In this document: positions 1-9,824 of the stretch, one piece after another
Layout of the letters: every line of letters starts with the position of its first letter
Position numbering within the stretch: position 1 is the first letter of the stretch
Position numbers and translations under genes: made by a program
NCBI GenBank assembly: GCA_035493895.1
Contig: DATJHM010000313.1
Span: 1-64,000 of the forward strand
DNA: 64,000 nt
Direction of reading: 5' to 3'
From: DATJHM01 sp035493895
GTDB taxonomy: Bacteria; Chloroflexota; Ktedonobacteria; Ktedonobacterales; Ktedonobacteraceae
Notes under the pieces: generated by a model
The model's input: the letters and a program-made list of their open reading frames with translations, nothing else
What the model was told of the DNA's origin: nothing
Databases searched by the model: none

Positions 1-55
1 TATCTGCGACCGGGGCGACGACACGGTGGGAGGTGGCTGCCCCCGGTCGCAGATA
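1..55. repeat. Perfect inverted repeat at window edge
   Basis: Bases 1-15 and 41-55 are exact reverse complements (15 bp stem, 25-base loop). The stem touches the window edge, so it may be longer. It lies in a non-coding stretch ahead of the first gene and could be a terminator-like hairpin of a gene to the left or part of a dispersed repeat. There is no T-run on the + side. Confidence 0.7.
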
Positions 56-121
56 AACGGGCGACTCTACAAGGATGGGGGACGATGGGCACCGGGTACA
101 GGCTTATTTCCGTGACATTGT

Positions 122-140
122 AGCAAGCCGCGCATCTACG
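122..140. repeat. Fragment of dispersed intergenic repeat
   Basis: The stretch 'caagccgcgcatctacg' matches the 3' end of the repeat copy at 16565-16590 almost exactly. It is a truncated member of the family also seen at 10031, 16440, 28015 and 40374. The rest of 56-210 shows nothing else recognisable. Confidence 0.55.
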
Positions 141-210
141 AGAATGATTGAGATCGTCCCATAATAGTTCTGGTTCAAACGAGAGAGCCGGTAGAAAACG
201 AGAGAACATC

Positions 211-1017
211 ATGTCCAGTTCGAATACGAGTAGTGACGAAAAAAAGGCGCAGGTGAAAGAATATTTCGGGCGCACTGCCGCAAGTTACGTCACCAGTCCT
301 TCCCATCGTACAGGGAGTGATCTTCAGCGGCTTCTTGCGTTGGGGGAGTTTGCGAAGGACCAGCAGGCTTTAGATATCGCGACCGGTGGTGGACATACGG
401 CTCTGGCTGTCGCGCCACATGTGGCAAAGATCACCGTCAGCGATCTTACGCCGCAAATGCTGAAAGCAGCCGAGGGATTTCTCCTGTCTCAGGGAGTCGA
501 TAATGCAGAATTTCACATTGCTGACGCAGAACAGTTGCCATTCGGCGAGAACAGCTTTGATCGCGTCACCTGTCGCATTGCGCCGCACCATTTCCCCAAT
601 GTCGGCAAGGCTGTACACGAGGTAGCACGGGTTTTGAAGCCGGGAGGACTCTTTCTCGTCATTGATAGCTGTGTGCCAGAGGAGGCAGAGCTGGATCTGT
701 TTATCAACAAAGTCGAAAAATGGCGCGATCCCTCACATGGTCGTTCGCACAAAGTCAGCGAGTGGCAACACTTTTTTGCCGAGGCGGGCCTTCAGGTCGA
801 GACACAAGAGCTCTTTCGGCGCACCCATGGATACGATGCCTGGACAGAGCGCTCCCAGATGAGCGATGAGAACAGGCTGGCCCTGGCAAAATTTATGTTA
901 AACAGTAGTGAGCAGACCAGAGAGTATTTTGCCGTGACCAGAAAAGCAGATGGACACCTGGATCATTTTAGCGGAGACTACTTTTTACTGAAGGGGCGCA
1001 AAAGCGAGCAGGTATAA
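211..1017 (+). CDS. Class I SAM-dependent methyltransferase
   Basis: A 268-residue UbiE/Methyltransf_11-type enzyme. The SAM-binding motif I reads ALDIATGGGHTA near residues 52-63, followed by an acidic VSDLTPQML strand and the motif 'ADAEQLPFGENSFD' near residue 105. A post-I loop 'VLKPGGLFLVID' follows. Substrate is unknown; related proteins methylate small molecules. The frame is open back to a TTG at 148, but ATG 211 is preceded by a purine-rich 'gagagaac' and begins where family similarity begins. The GNAT gene follows on the same strand after a short gap, which suggests possible co-transcription. Confidence 0.85.
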   Translation: MSSSNTSSDEKKAQVKEYFGRTAASYVTSPSHRTGSDLQRLLALGEFAKDQQALDIATGGGHTALAVAPHVAKITVSDLTPQMLKAAEGFLLSQGVDNAEFHIADAEQLPFGENSFDRVTCRIAPHHFPNVGKAVHEVARVLKPGGLFLVIDSCVPEEAELDLFINKVEKWRDPSHGRSHKVSEWQHFFAEAGLQVETQELFRRTHGYDAWTERSQMSDENRLALAKFMLNSSEQTREYFAVTRKADGHLDHFSGDYFLLKGRKSEQV

Positions 1018-1083
1018 TATATCTCTTTTATGCTACAATGGGCGATAAGCAGCGAGATTGCCGGAAAGAGAGGAAGTGTAGCC

Positions 1084-1629
1084 GTGGATGCTGATTTCGT
1101 TTATTTGAGCGCCCGAGATATACCGCAGGTGCGTGCGCAAATCGTCGATGTCTATCGTAGTGCACTGGGGCAACCGCCATACAATATGCAAGAGATAGAT
1201 GTGCGCAGGTTTGCTGAGACGCTCCTGCGCCATGCCACATACGAAGGGTTCCAGGGCTATGCCGCACGGAATCGAACGAATAGTCGCATTATTGGCTTCA
1301 CCTACGGCTATACCAGCAGGCGTGGATTGTGGTGGCGAAATATTGTAGAGCAAGCACTGGGGCCCGCACAGGCCGCACAATGGTTAGAACAGGCATTTGA
1401 ATTTGTTGAACTGGCAGTCCATCCTGACGCCCAGGGACAGGGCTTTGGTGGACATCTTCACGACACCCTCCTGAGCAATCTCCCCTATCGAACCGCCGTG
1501 CTCTCAACAGCGCAGAGTGAAACAGTGGCGCTCACAATGTATCAGAGGCGGGGTTGGGTCACCCTGAAAGAGCATTTCTTCTTCCCAGGAGCCCTGATTC
1601 CCTACCGCATCATGGGTCTGATACTTTGA
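1084..1629 (+). CDS. GNAT family N-acetyltransferase
   Basis: About 181 residues. The acetyl-CoA binding motif A is visible as VELAVHPDAQGQGFGGHLHD (near residue 115), followed by the C-terminal 'ALTMYQRRGW' strand typical of GNAT proteins. The acceptor substrate cannot be told. I chose GTG 1084 because 'agaggaag' lies 8 bases before it; an in-frame ATG at 1030 would give 18 more residues but has no ribosome site. It lies just downstream of the methyltransferase on the same strand. Confidence 0.85.
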   Translation: MDADFVYLSARDIPQVRAQIVDVYRSALGQPPYNMQEIDVRRFAETLLRHATYEGFQGYAARNRTNSRIIGFTYGYTSRRGLWWRNIVEQALGPAQAAQWLEQAFEFVELAVHPDAQGQGFGGHLHDTLLSNLPYRTAVLSTAQSETVALTMYQRRGWVTLKEHFFFPGALIPYRIMGLIL

Positions 1630-1689
1630 AGCGTTGCGAAGAGCATGTTGCAAGAACTGGACATTCTCATTACCAGGTCGGCTACCCGA

Positions 1690-1718
1690 TTGTTATCCTC
1701 TAGCACCTGAGTTATAAT
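1690..1718 (+). promoter_or_regulatory. Sigma-70-type promoter for the BTAD regulator
   Basis: TTGTTA (1690-1695), 17-base spacer, TATAAT (1713-1718). It lies about 90 bases before the ATG of the large regulator and after the stop of the GNAT gene, so it fits as the regulator's own promoter. Found by eye. Confidence 0.55.
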
Positions 1719-1806
1719 AACAACGATACCCAAGATACAAAAGAAACATGGATGAAGCTCAGATACGCATAAATATATGCACATTGAGAGCAGGCAGGCA
1801 CATAAC

Positions 1807-4800
1807 ATGAACGGGAAAGTCACCTATCGCCAGCAGTTCACACGTTGTGGAAAACAGCGTTGTCGTAAATGTCGAGAAGGGACAGGGCACGGACCGTACT
1901 GGTATGCATACTGGAATGAGAACGGGCGCACGGTCAGCAAATATATTGGTATTCATCTTCCTAAAGAACTGGCACAGAGTCAGGAGACGAGCGGTGAAGT
2001 TGAGGAGACAGGAATTCCTCAGGACAGCGGCCCCGTGCTACGTATCTATGTGCTTGGGCAATTTCGTATCGAGCGCAAGAGCAATAATGATTGGCAGACA
2101 ATAGATAGCAGAACATGGCATCGGCGCAGAGCACGCGCCTTGCTGGGGTGCCTTCTCAGTAGTCCCGGGCGTCGTCTGGGGCGCGAACAGATCATGGATC
2201 TTCTCTGGCCCGAACTTGAGCTTGAAGTTGCCGCCAATCGGCTCAACGGCGCAGTCCACGAACTTCGACAGATTCTTGAACCGGACATTGATCGTCCCGC
2301 CAACTCCCACCTGCTCCGCCTCGAACATGATATCCTCGAACTAGCAAATAGCAACAGCATCTGGGTCGACGCCGAAGCATTTGAATATCTGCTCAAAGAA
2401 GCCAATAAAAGCACGGAAGAGCAACGAATCGAACGGCTCTACGAGGAAGCGGCGAATCTTTATCGTGGCGGCTATCTGCTGGAAGAGCTCTATGCGGAAT
2501 GGGCTGCACCCAGACGAGATATGCTTCAGAGAAGCTGGGTTGGATTACAGCTCCATCTCGCCCAGTTGAGAGCCGAACAAGGGGCGCTGGTGAGCGCGAT
2601 TGAGATTCTGGATCGTCTACGCACCACCGATCCAAGCAATGAGACCGCTTTACAACGGCAAATGATTCTTCTGACCCTTCTGGACCGTAGAGGAGAAGCC
2701 TTACAACTCTATCGACAGCATGAAATCTTGCTTGAGCGTGAATATGATAGCCAACCGCTTGTAGAGACCAGTAATTTATACGAAACGCTCCGTTCCGGCC
2801 ATATTCCCGAATTCTCCATTCCCTCGCGATCAATCGCCACCCTCCCGCACGATACACAAGAATCACCACCAGCGCAAACAACCTCGCCTATCACCCATTC
2901 CACCTTCCACAGACCCACCTTCCAGCCGGGTCGACATAATCAGAGCCCACTGATTGGACGTGAACATGAGCAAGAGATCATGCGTCAGGCGCTATTCGCG
3001 ATAGAGGCAGAGGATAGTCAGGCAACGAACATTGCAGAGGGTATAAAAAAAGAGAAGCAGAAGTATCCCCATTTTCTTCTTTTGCGAGGAGAGTCAGGGA
3101 TCGGGAAGACGCGTCTGGCCGAGGAACTGAGCCTGGAGGCGTATACGCAAAGCTGGGCTGTGGCCTGGAGCCGCTCATATGAGCAGGAGCGCACGATTCC
3201 TTACCGGCCATGGACAGAACTGCTGCGTATGCTCTTGCACAAAATCACACGAGAAGAACTGCTACAAATCACACACCCCGAAGGAGAAAATCCTTCCATT
3301 ACCCATGTGCGCCTGGAGCGTCTGAGCATGCTCCTACCGGATCTGGCAAACCTTCCCGCAAACGGATTGGCACGAGCAATTACACCACTGCCACACGAGC
3401 AAGAACGGCTATTGCTCTGGGAAGCCACACTTGGTCTTCTTGAGGCACTCAGCAAATTCCATCCGCTATTGCTGGTCTTTGATGATCTCCATTGGGCAGA
3501 CGATAGCAGCATCGAGATACTCACCTATCTTACCCATCACCTGCAAAAACAGCGGATCTTTCTCGTAGCGACCTGTCGAGATGGAGAATTGACCCCATTT
3601 CATCGGCTCCACACCCTGATCGCTGATCTGCGGCGTGAAGAGGCCATTATCACGTTGCCGATCCAGCCGCTCACGCATACACAAATCGGGGACCTGCTCG
3701 CGCATCTTCCGCAAGAAGCAGTACACAGCATTCAAGAGCAGGCAGCAGGCAATCCTTTCTTTGCCGAAGAGCTCGCGCGCTATGCAGGCATACATAACAA
3801 TGAAAAAACGGAGCTTTACGAATACAAAGCCACCACGCAGGAATTTTTTGCGCGCAGAACAATTGACCAGAGAGGATTGACGGGACAGAGAACGCTCGCC
3901 GCAAAGCAATCTGCCCAGACCTTACCCGAAGCAATCTCAGCGGTGCTCGAACGTCGCCTCAGCCGTCTCAGCAACGACTGCCAGGCATTATTAAGCAAAG
4001 CGGCCGTGCTTGGGGGCTCATTTGAGCTGAACCAGTTGCTACCCATGACCAATGACCAGAGCGAAGATATCATTCTGGATCAGTTAGAAGAAGCACTGCA
4101 CGCAGGTCTGCTCACCGAAGAAGGCGCGGGAGCCCATATTACCTATTACTTCTGGCATCCGCTCATCATCAGCCATCTCTATGAGCGACTCTCGGCGGCC
4201 AGGCGAGCACAGTTGCATCGTAAAGCAGCCGAGGCGTTAAAAAACGTGCACAAAAGTTCGCTCCAGCAAGAAAAAGCCGCGATTGCGATCGTTCATCATC
4301 TCAGCAGAGGGGGAGGAGATCCAGCGCAGATCGCCTGTTATGCTGAACTGGCAGGGAATCAGGCCTACAGGCTTTCAGGCTACTCGGAGGCCAGACGCTA
4401 CTATTTACAGGCCATTCAGGCATTGATCAATCATGAGCCGCGTGCGCCCGAGAACAGCGACGTGCGCACCTACACACGCACCATCCATCCCAGAGCCATC
4501 AACCAGCTTCCTGGAGATGAGCTGCGCCATCTCTGTCGCCTGATGGAATTTGCGGCTGAGTGCAATATGGTACTGGGCGATTTTGAGGATGCGCGTTTTC
4601 TCTATCAATGCACACTCAACGTATTCATGAGTCATCAGCACGCAGGAAATCCTGCTGAACAGGAACAACGCGACCATGATATCCAGGTTCAGGCGTTGCT
4701 CTGGCGCGAGATTGGCAACAGTTGGGCCGCCACAGGAGATTACGCTCAGGCCTATGATAGTTATGAACGGGGTAAAGAGACCCTGGCGCAGGCAAACATT

Positions 4801-6156
4801 AACAGCGGCAGCGCCTGGGCATGTTTACATCTGCAATATGGCAACCTGCTGCGGATGGATGGTCGTTATGATGAAGCCCGCCATTATCTGCAAGAGGCCC
4901 TGGCTATCTTAGAGAAGATCGTACAGCCCTCCAGCAGAAGAGTAGAGCCGAGAGATTCCTACAAACTACAGCAGTGGCAGCCACATATCGTCAGCGTCAG
5001 CAGGCATACAAAAGAGCCCGCCACGCGCATAGAACGGACCCTGATTGGAGATCCCCTGGAAATTGGGTATGCGCATGAGCGATTGGGAATTGTTGCCGCC
5101 AGCGTCGGGCAATTGAATGAAGCCTTTCAGCATATGCGGATCGCGCTGCAACTCTACGAACAGAACGAGCTTCTCACCCAGACAGCCCGTGTCTATGGCA
5201 ACTTAGGAGCAGCATACGCAGTGAAAGGCGAGTATAAAGCCGCCCATGACTATATGCAACGCTCATTGCAATTAGCGGAGCGCATCGGAAATATCCCCAA
5301 TCAGGCCTTTATCATGGGCAACCTGGCAGATGTTACCTATCGAGCCGGGAAGCTACAGGAAGCCGAGCAATGGTACTGGCGAGGTCTGGCCCTGGCCGAG
5401 CAGATCAACGATCGCACGCGGATCAGCTGGTATCGCGCCGAACTGGCGCTGGTGCAGAAAGACCTGGGCAAGTTCCAGGAGGCCCGTGAAAGCATCCTGC
5501 GCGCCATCAAAATTGGTCGCGATATCAAAAGCTCCAGATGTATTCATTACGCCCTGATCGGGCTGGGAGATCTACGTATCCTCGAAGCCCAGGACAAACT
5601 GCTCACCACACAAATCTCACCGCAACTCTATAGACGGCTCCTCCATCGCGCCCGAGCAACGTTACAACATATCATCTCCCTTGAAGGATTAGAGGTAGAA
5701 CCAACCATCGAAGGAAAATATCTCCTGGCAACCGTATCGGCATTACTCAATGAAACCGAACAGGCGCGACAAATTGCCTACACGCTCCTGAAAGAAGCCA
5801 AAGAGAACGAGACCATTCGTAGTACCGGGCGCATCTATCGACTGCTGGGGCTCATCGCCCGGCAACGAGGCGAGCAAGAAGAGGCCGATGCAGCCTTCAC
5901 ACAGGCACTCCAGATCTTTCGCGAGCGAGAAATGCACCTGGATTACGCACGCACACTACAGGATTATAGTATACTGCTCTTACAACGTAGTGCGCTGGCA
6001 GGAGAACAGCAGGCAAGCACGCAGAGCACACAACAAAAAGGGCTGGATCTTCTGCATGAAGCACAACGTATCTTCATCACATGCCATGCCACCCTCGACG
6101 AGCGAGCAGTGGCCCAGCATCTGAAGCAATACGCATTGCAAGCAATGAAGCGTTGA
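1807..6156 (+). CDS. BTAD/AAA-ATPase/TPR transcriptional regulator with Cys-rich N-terminal module
   Basis: A 1449-residue AfsR/SARP-like signal-integrating regulator. In order: a Cys-rich module (residues 1-60) with 'CGKQRCRKCREG' and a 'GPYWYAYW' strand, like DUF6788-type modules; an OmpR-type winged helix and bacterial transcriptional activation domain (about 75-330); an AAA/STAND ATPase with Walker A GESGIGKT (near 430) and Walker B LLLVFDDLHWADD (near 555); then TPR repeats from about 830 to the end. It probably activates genes in response to a ligand or protein sensed by the TPR array, using ATP as a switch. Target genes are not evident; neighbouring enzymes are candidates. ATG 1777 is also in frame, but family-like sequence starts at 1807. 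Confidence 0.88.
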   Translation: MNGKVTYRQQFTRCGKQRCRKCREGTGHGPYWYAYWNENGRTVSKYIGIHLPKELAQSQETSGEVEETGIPQDSGPVLRIYVLGQFRIERKSNNDWQTIDSRTWHRRRARALLGCLLSSPGRRLGREQIMDLLWPELELEVAANRLNGAVHELRQILEPDIDRPANSHLLRLEHDILELANSNSIWVDAEAFEYLLKEANKSTEEQRIERLYEEAANLYRGGYLLEELYAEWAAPRRDMLQRSWVGLQLHLAQLRAEQGALVSAIEILDRLRTTDPSNETALQRQMILLTLLDRRGEALQLYRQHEILLEREYDSQPLVETSNLYETLRSGHIPEFSIPSRSIATLPHDTQESPPAQTTSPITHSTFHRPTFQPGRHNQSPLIGREHEQEIMRQALFAIEAEDSQATNIAEGIKKEKQKYPHFLLLRGESGIGKTRLAEELSLEAYTQSWAVAWSRSYEQERTIPYRPWTELLRMLLHKITREELLQITHPEGENPSITHVRLERLSMLLPDLANLPANGLARAITPLPHEQERLLLWEATLGLLEALSKFHPLLLVFDDLHWADDSSIEILTYLTHHLQKQRIFLVATCRDGELTPFHRLHTLIADLRREEAIITLPIQPLTHTQIGDLLAHLPQEAVHSIQEQAAGNPFFAEELARYAGIHNNEKTELYEYKATTQEFFARRTIDQRGLTGQRTLAAKQSAQTLPEAISAVLERRLSRLSNDCQALLSKAAVLGGSFELNQLLPMTNDQSEDIILDQLEEALHAGLLTEEGAGAHITYYFWHPLIISHLYERLSAARRAQLHRKAAEALKNVHKSSLQQEKAAIAIVHHLSRGGGDPAQIACYAELAGNQAYRLSGYSEARRYYLQAIQALINHEPRAPENSDVRTYTRTIHPRAINQLPGDELRHLCRLMEFAAECNMVLGDFEDARFLYQCTLNVFMSHQHAGNPAEQEQRDHDIQVQALLWREIGNSWAATGDYAQAYDSYERGKETLAQANINSGSAWACLHLQYGNLLRMDGRYDEARHYLQEALAILEKIVQPSSRRVEPRDSYKLQQWQPHIVSVSRHTKEPATRIERTLIGDPLEIGYAHERLGIVAASVGQLNEAFQHMRIALQLYEQNELLTQTARVYGNLGAAYAVKGEYKAAHDYMQRSLQLAERIGNIPNQAFIMGNLADVTYRAGKLQEAEQWYWRGLALAEQINDRTRISWYRAELALVQKDLGKFQEARESILRAIKIGRDIKSSRCIHYALIGLGDLRILEAQDKLLTTQISPQLYRRLLHRARATLQHIISLEGLEVEPTIEGKYLLATVSALLNETEQARQIAYTLLKEAKENETIRSTGRIYRLLGLIARQRGEQEEADAAFTQALQIFREREMHLDYARTLQDYSILLLQRSALAGEQQASTQSTQQKGLDLLHEAQRIFITCHATLDERAVAQHLKQYALQAMKR

Positions 6157-6184
6157 TTGATCCTACACAACGGGGAGTTACGAG

Positions 6185-6886
6185 ATGGCAAGCAACTACG
6201 CGGACATGGGCAGGCTGCAACAGGAAGCGCAAGAGCGTCGGGAGATCGAAGAAGCGATTACACGTCTCTTTGCACCAGAGGATGAGGCCTTACAGCAGGC
6301 GCTCCTCTCGACGAAAGAAGCAGGATTGCCAGAGATCCAAATTTCGCCAATCCAGGGGAAATTTTTGCAGCTCCTGGCGACAGCATGTCAGGCGCGTAAG
6401 ATCCTGGAAATTGGCTCACTGGCTGGCTATAGTGGTATCTGGCTCGCGCGGGCCTTGCCAGCCAGCGGAAAATTGATCTCACTGGAGATCAGTCCCAAAC
6501 ATGCCGAGGTGATACGCAGCAACTTTGCCCGCGCAGGCGTAGGAGAGCGAACGGAAGTACGCGTCGGCCCGGCCCTGGAGCTTCTTCCGCATCTCGCCAG
6601 CGAAGCGCCATTCGACCTGGTATTTATTGATGCAGATAAACAGCCTTACCCCGAATATCTCGCCTGGGCACTGCGCCTGACGCGGCCCGGCAGCATCATC
6701 GTCGCGGATAACTGCATTCGTCGAGGCAAAGCGTTGCGCGATACAGGAGAAGAAGGAAGTAACCAGAGTATCTACACCTACAATCAACAGGCAGCCAGCA
6801 ATCCGCGTCTGCAATCGCTGGCGCTGGCAATCGATACAGGCAACACAGATGGCTTCACCATCTCTGTCGTAAAACAAGAAGACTGA
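6185..6886 (+). CDS. Class I O-methyltransferase (caffeoyl-CoA/catechol OMT family)
   Basis: 233 residues, the usual length of the cation-dependent OMT family. SAM motif I is 'ILEIGSLAGYSGIWLARALP'; the metal-binding acidic residues are seen in FIDADK and in VADN. A 'GGGGAG' ribosome site precedes the ATG. It starts 28 bases after the BTAD regulator's stop and is followed after 16 bases by the PHP gene, so the three probably share a transcript. Substrate unknown; family members methylate catechol-like hydroxyls. Confidence 0.9.
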   Translation: MASNYADMGRLQQEAQERREIEEAITRLFAPEDEALQQALLSTKEAGLPEIQISPIQGKFLQLLATACQARKILEIGSLAGYSGIWLARALPASGKLISLEISPKHAEVIRSNFARAGVGERTEVRVGPALELLPHLASEAPFDLVFIDADKQPYPEYLAWALRLTRPGSIIVADNCIRRGKALRDTGEEGSNQSIYTYNQQAASNPRLQSLALAIDTGNTDGFTISVVKQED

Positions 6887-6902
6887 GAGGAGTAGAAAAC
6901 GC

Positions 6903-7679
6903 ATGCCCCTGGATACCGATTTTCATAGCCACGTTTCGAGAAGTTCAGCGCAGGCCATGGCACAAATGGCAAAGACACGCGGTCTCCGCGTCCTGGGCTT
7001 ATCTGAGCACATCTTCCAGATGGATGATGCGCGTGAGCCATTAGCCCATATACCGCTTGAAGGTCCATTGCTGAGTCTATCGCGCTATCAAGAAGAAGTA
7101 CACAGGGCAGCGCAAGAAGCACAGATCGATGTGCGACAGGGTCTGGAGGTGGACTTTATACCAGAAAAGCACGAGCGCATTCTGGCTCCGCTTCCAGGCT
7201 ACGATTGGGATTTTCTGATTGGCTCAGTGCATCAGGTTGATGGCGTTTTATTTGAGTCCAAAGAAAAGTTCACCCGCGAAGAAGGGCAACACTTCTGGCA
7301 ACGTTACTTCATCCTGTTACGAGAGGCAGTCAAGAGCAAAGCCTTCAGTCTCGTCAGCCATCCAGTGCGCATGCGAGCCACAAATCCGCACGTTCCCGCC
7401 ACTATCGACGACGAACTTGAACAACTGGCGGCTGAAGCCACACGGCAGGATGTCGCGCTGGAGATCAACGGTTTTGATCTTTTGACCTATCCCACGCTGG
7501 TACGCCGTCTGGCCCGGGCCTGTGCGCTGCATAACACACCCATCAGCGTCGGCTCTGATGCCCACAATCCAGCGCAGATTGCGCGAGCACATGTGCAAAG
7601 CGAAGCCCTGTTGCGAGAAAGCGGCATCCGTACCGTTCGCATCTGGAAACAACGCAGCCCACAGGAATATGCTTTCTAA
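6903..7679 (+). CDS. PHP-domain phosphatase, histidinol-phosphatase-like
   Basis: 258 residues. The metal-binding motifs of the PHP fold appear in order: DFHSHVS at the start, SEHIF, a 'GLEVDFIP' strand, GSVHQVDG, SHPVRM and GSDAHNP near the end. This matches HisK-type L-histidinol phosphatases in length and order, but PHP proteins also include other phosphoesterases and no histidine biosynthesis genes are near, so the substrate is left open. GAGGAG precedes the ATG by about 10 bases. Last gene of the + strand cluster; convergent with the anti-sigma gene. Confidence 0.85.
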   Translation: MPLDTDFHSHVSRSSAQAMAQMAKTRGLRVLGLSEHIFQMDDAREPLAHIPLEGPLLSLSRYQEEVHRAAQEAQIDVRQGLEVDFIPEKHERILAPLPGYDWDFLIGSVHQVDGVLFESKEKFTREEGQHFWQRYFILLREAVKSKAFSLVSHPVRMRATNPHVPATIDDELEQLAAEATRQDVALEINGFDLLTYPTLVRRLARACALHNTPISVGSDAHNPAQIARAHVQSEALLRESGIRTVRIWKQRSPQEYAF

Positions 7680-7707
7680 CAGTCCCCCAGCGATAAGCAA
7701 GTACATC

Positions 7708-9243
7708 TCAGGCCACAGATAAACGATCCCAACCGATCAGATGCACGGGCAGCATTTGCTGAGCGGAAGAGAGGCGTAGCACAACCTGCTGCTGCAACGA
7801 GGTCAGATCGGTCGACCAGAGCTGGACGGAGCCATCGTTATAGTGAGCAACCGCGACCACCGCGCCCGCATACGGGGCCAGTGCGACATCCTGCGCCGAC
7901 AACTTCTGTGCACCAGGGGCCAGATTGGCGACCAGCACGAGCGGAGAAGAGGCAAGCTTCACCAGTTGGAACGTTCCCCGAAGCGAACGAAGAGCAACGA
8001 GCGTATTGTCAGCCGCGTATCCCACAGGAACAGCGTTCTTCGCCACCGTTTTCTGGTCTGAACCATCCAGATTGCTCGCAAAAATCGTGTTCGCGCCCGC
8101 AACCATATCTACATAATATATTTTTGTGCCCGAAGGACTCAGCCAGAAACTGGTTGCGTCACCGGTCGGGCTGAGATTCTTGATCAGCAATTGCACACGG
8201 CTCGTGGCAAGATCGACGCGATAGAGATCAGTGCTCTGGTTATGTACAGAGGAAAAATAGAGATTTTGCTGATAATAAAATTGCAGATGCGAAATAGGAA
8301 CAGGAGAAGAAAGAGAGAGATAGTGCTGAGATTGCTCTTGAACAGCATATTGTTGTAGATGCTGTCCATCAGACGTATAGATAAAATGATCATCGGTACT
8401 CCAGATAGCATTGCTGCCCTGTCCCCGCAGAACAAAGCTCTGGCCAGACAAAAGATGATAACTGGTCTGATCCTGCGAGAAAGAGTGATAGACCAGATTA
8501 TCGCCAGCATGAGAGACACCATCGACCGTGGTATTCAGTGAGCAGCAGGAGGACAGCAAGCGTACCGAGCGATTATGTAATGGATCATAATTCTCGACCA
8601 GCAAATTTTTGTCATCGGCGGACGCTCTTGTCAGCACGAGCGAGCTCCAGGCGGAGGTGAGGGGACGCGCAGGAGAGGCAGAAAACATTTGTTGCGTAAT
8701 TTTTGCCGCAGAGGGTGTGTATTGGAGAGCAGTAATCTGACTAAAAACCTCAAAGCCGGTAAAAACAAGCGTGACAGCCGCAACCAGAGCAAAAATAGTG
8801 CGCAAAGGAGGATGGCGCTGACGCTCTGGCGATGTGCGATTGCGTTCAGAGCGCTGTTGAGACCAGGACAAGAGCATACCGCCAGTATTTTCTATCTCAG
8901 GAGCAAAGCCAGAGGCGAGCGGAGGCGTATCGCGACTGACAGCGGAGAGGATCTGCTCCACAGACGAAGGCACATATTGTTCAGCTTCACCCAGCCATTG
9001 TTGCAGGAGAGCGCGTTGTTGAGCGAGCCGATAGCGTTCATAGCGGATAAGGGAAGCACAGGAAATACAGTTGAGTACATGCTGCTGAAGAGAAGCGACC
9101 TTGCGCCGATCTTCTTGAGTAAGATCGAGCAAAGACAGTTCACAGGGAGAATCCGGCAGATCCAGATACTCCAGCCAGAGAGAGCAGGTAGCAGATGATG
9201 CGCAGGGAAAGCGGTCCTGATAGAACGAAGTCTTATCCGTCAT
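7708..9243 (-). CDS. Zinc-finger anti-sigma factor with C-terminal beta-propeller-like domain
   Basis: 511 residues. Residues 40-70 carry an anti-sigma zinc-finger motif H-x3-C-x2-C (H55, C59, C62). A single membrane helix lies at about 148-168. The remaining ~340 residues are WD40/TolB-like repeats ('LSPSGTKIYYVD', 'ASNLDGSDQKTVAKN') placed outside the membrane by topology. It should hold the sigma factor encoded just upstream, releasing it on an extracytoplasmic cue. The ATG shares one base with the sigma stop codon (TGATG), with AAGGAA ahead, indicating translational coupling. A propeller on an anti-sigma factor could sense a ligand or another envelope protein. Confidence 0.85.
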   Translation of the reverse strand: MTDKTSFYQDRFPCASSATCSLWLEYLDLPDSPCELSLLDLTQEDRRKVASLQQHVLNCISCASLIRYERYRLAQQRALLQQWLGEAEQYVPSSVEQILSAVSRDTPPLASGFAPEIENTGGMLLSWSQQRSERNRTSPERQRHPPLRTIFALVAAVTLVFTGFEVFSQITALQYTPSAAKITQQMFSASPARPLTSAWSSLVLTRASADDKNLLVENYDPLHNRSVRLLSSCCSLNTTVDGVSHAGDNLVYHSFSQDQTSYHLLSGQSFVLRGQGSNAIWSTDDHFIYTSDGQHLQQYAVQEQSQHYLSLSSPVPISHLQFYYQQNLYFSSVHNQSTDLYRVDLATSRVQLLIKNLSPTGDATSFWLSPSGTKIYYVDMVAGANTIFASNLDGSDQKTVAKNAVPVGYAADNTLVALRSLRGTFQLVKLASSPLVLVANLAPGAQKLSAQDVALAPYAGAVVAVAHYNDGSVQLWSTDLTSLQQQVVLRLSSAQQMLPVHLIGWDRLSVA

Positions 9244-9824
9244 CAAATTCCTTCCTGGTTGAGCCGGGCATACACACGTTGAAAAGCCTGGCGCGCCCGT
9301 GAGAGGCGACTACGTACAGCAGAGAGAGAATCCTGCGTCATTTCAGCTATCTCTTTATAAGAGAAACCCTCAGCATCCAGCAGCAAACAGGTAGCAGAGG
9401 CCAGAGGAAGCTCTGCCAGAGCGCGTTGAACCAGATCATATTGTAAGACACGATCCTCAAAAGGCTCCTCAGTGAGGAGATAGGTCTCAGGAGGTTCCTC
9501 AAACGACGATTCATTCTCGGTTGCCGAGAATGGGAGTACCGTCACATGCTTACGTCTTCGCCACTCACTACGCGCCTGATTCAGGGCAATACGATATAAC
9601 CAGGAGGCGAAGTGTAGCTCCTCCCCCTGCATGCGAGGCAAGGCACGATATGCAGCTAGAAACGTCTCCTGGCAAAGATCTTGAGTTAATTGTACATCAT
9701 GAGTCATGCCATAGAGCATGCGCCGGATACGTGGTTCATAAAATCGGATTAGAGACTCAAACGCAGCCATCGACCCCTGGCAGGCTGCAATAGTCAGTTG
9801 AGCCTCATCGTTGATAGCATTCAT
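9243..9824 (-). CDS. ECF-type RNA polymerase sigma factor
   Basis: 193 residues. Sigma region 2 is seen in YEPRIRRMLYGMTHD then 'QDLCQETFLAAYRAL' and 'FASWLYRIALNQARSEWRRR'; region 4 in 'AELPLASATCLLLDAEGFSY' followed by a helix-turn-helix 'EIAEMTQDSLSAVRSRLSRA'. It directs RNA polymerase to a small regulon and is controlled by the coupled anti-sigma factor downstream. The 5' flank (9825-9900) did not show a convincing ECF autoregulatory promoter by eye. The divergent-sense DUF4097-like lipoprotein lies upstream on the same strand and may belong to its regulon (inference). Confidence 0.93.
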   Translation of the reverse strand: MNAINDEAQLTIAACQGSMAAFESLIRFYEPRIRRMLYGMTHDVQLTQDLCQETFLAAYRALPRMQGEELHFASWLYRIALNQARSEWRRRKHVTVLPFSATENESSFEEPPETYLLTEEPFEDRVLQYDLVQRALAELPLASATCLLLDAEGFSYKEIAEMTQDSLSAVRSRLSRARQAFQRVYARLNQEGI

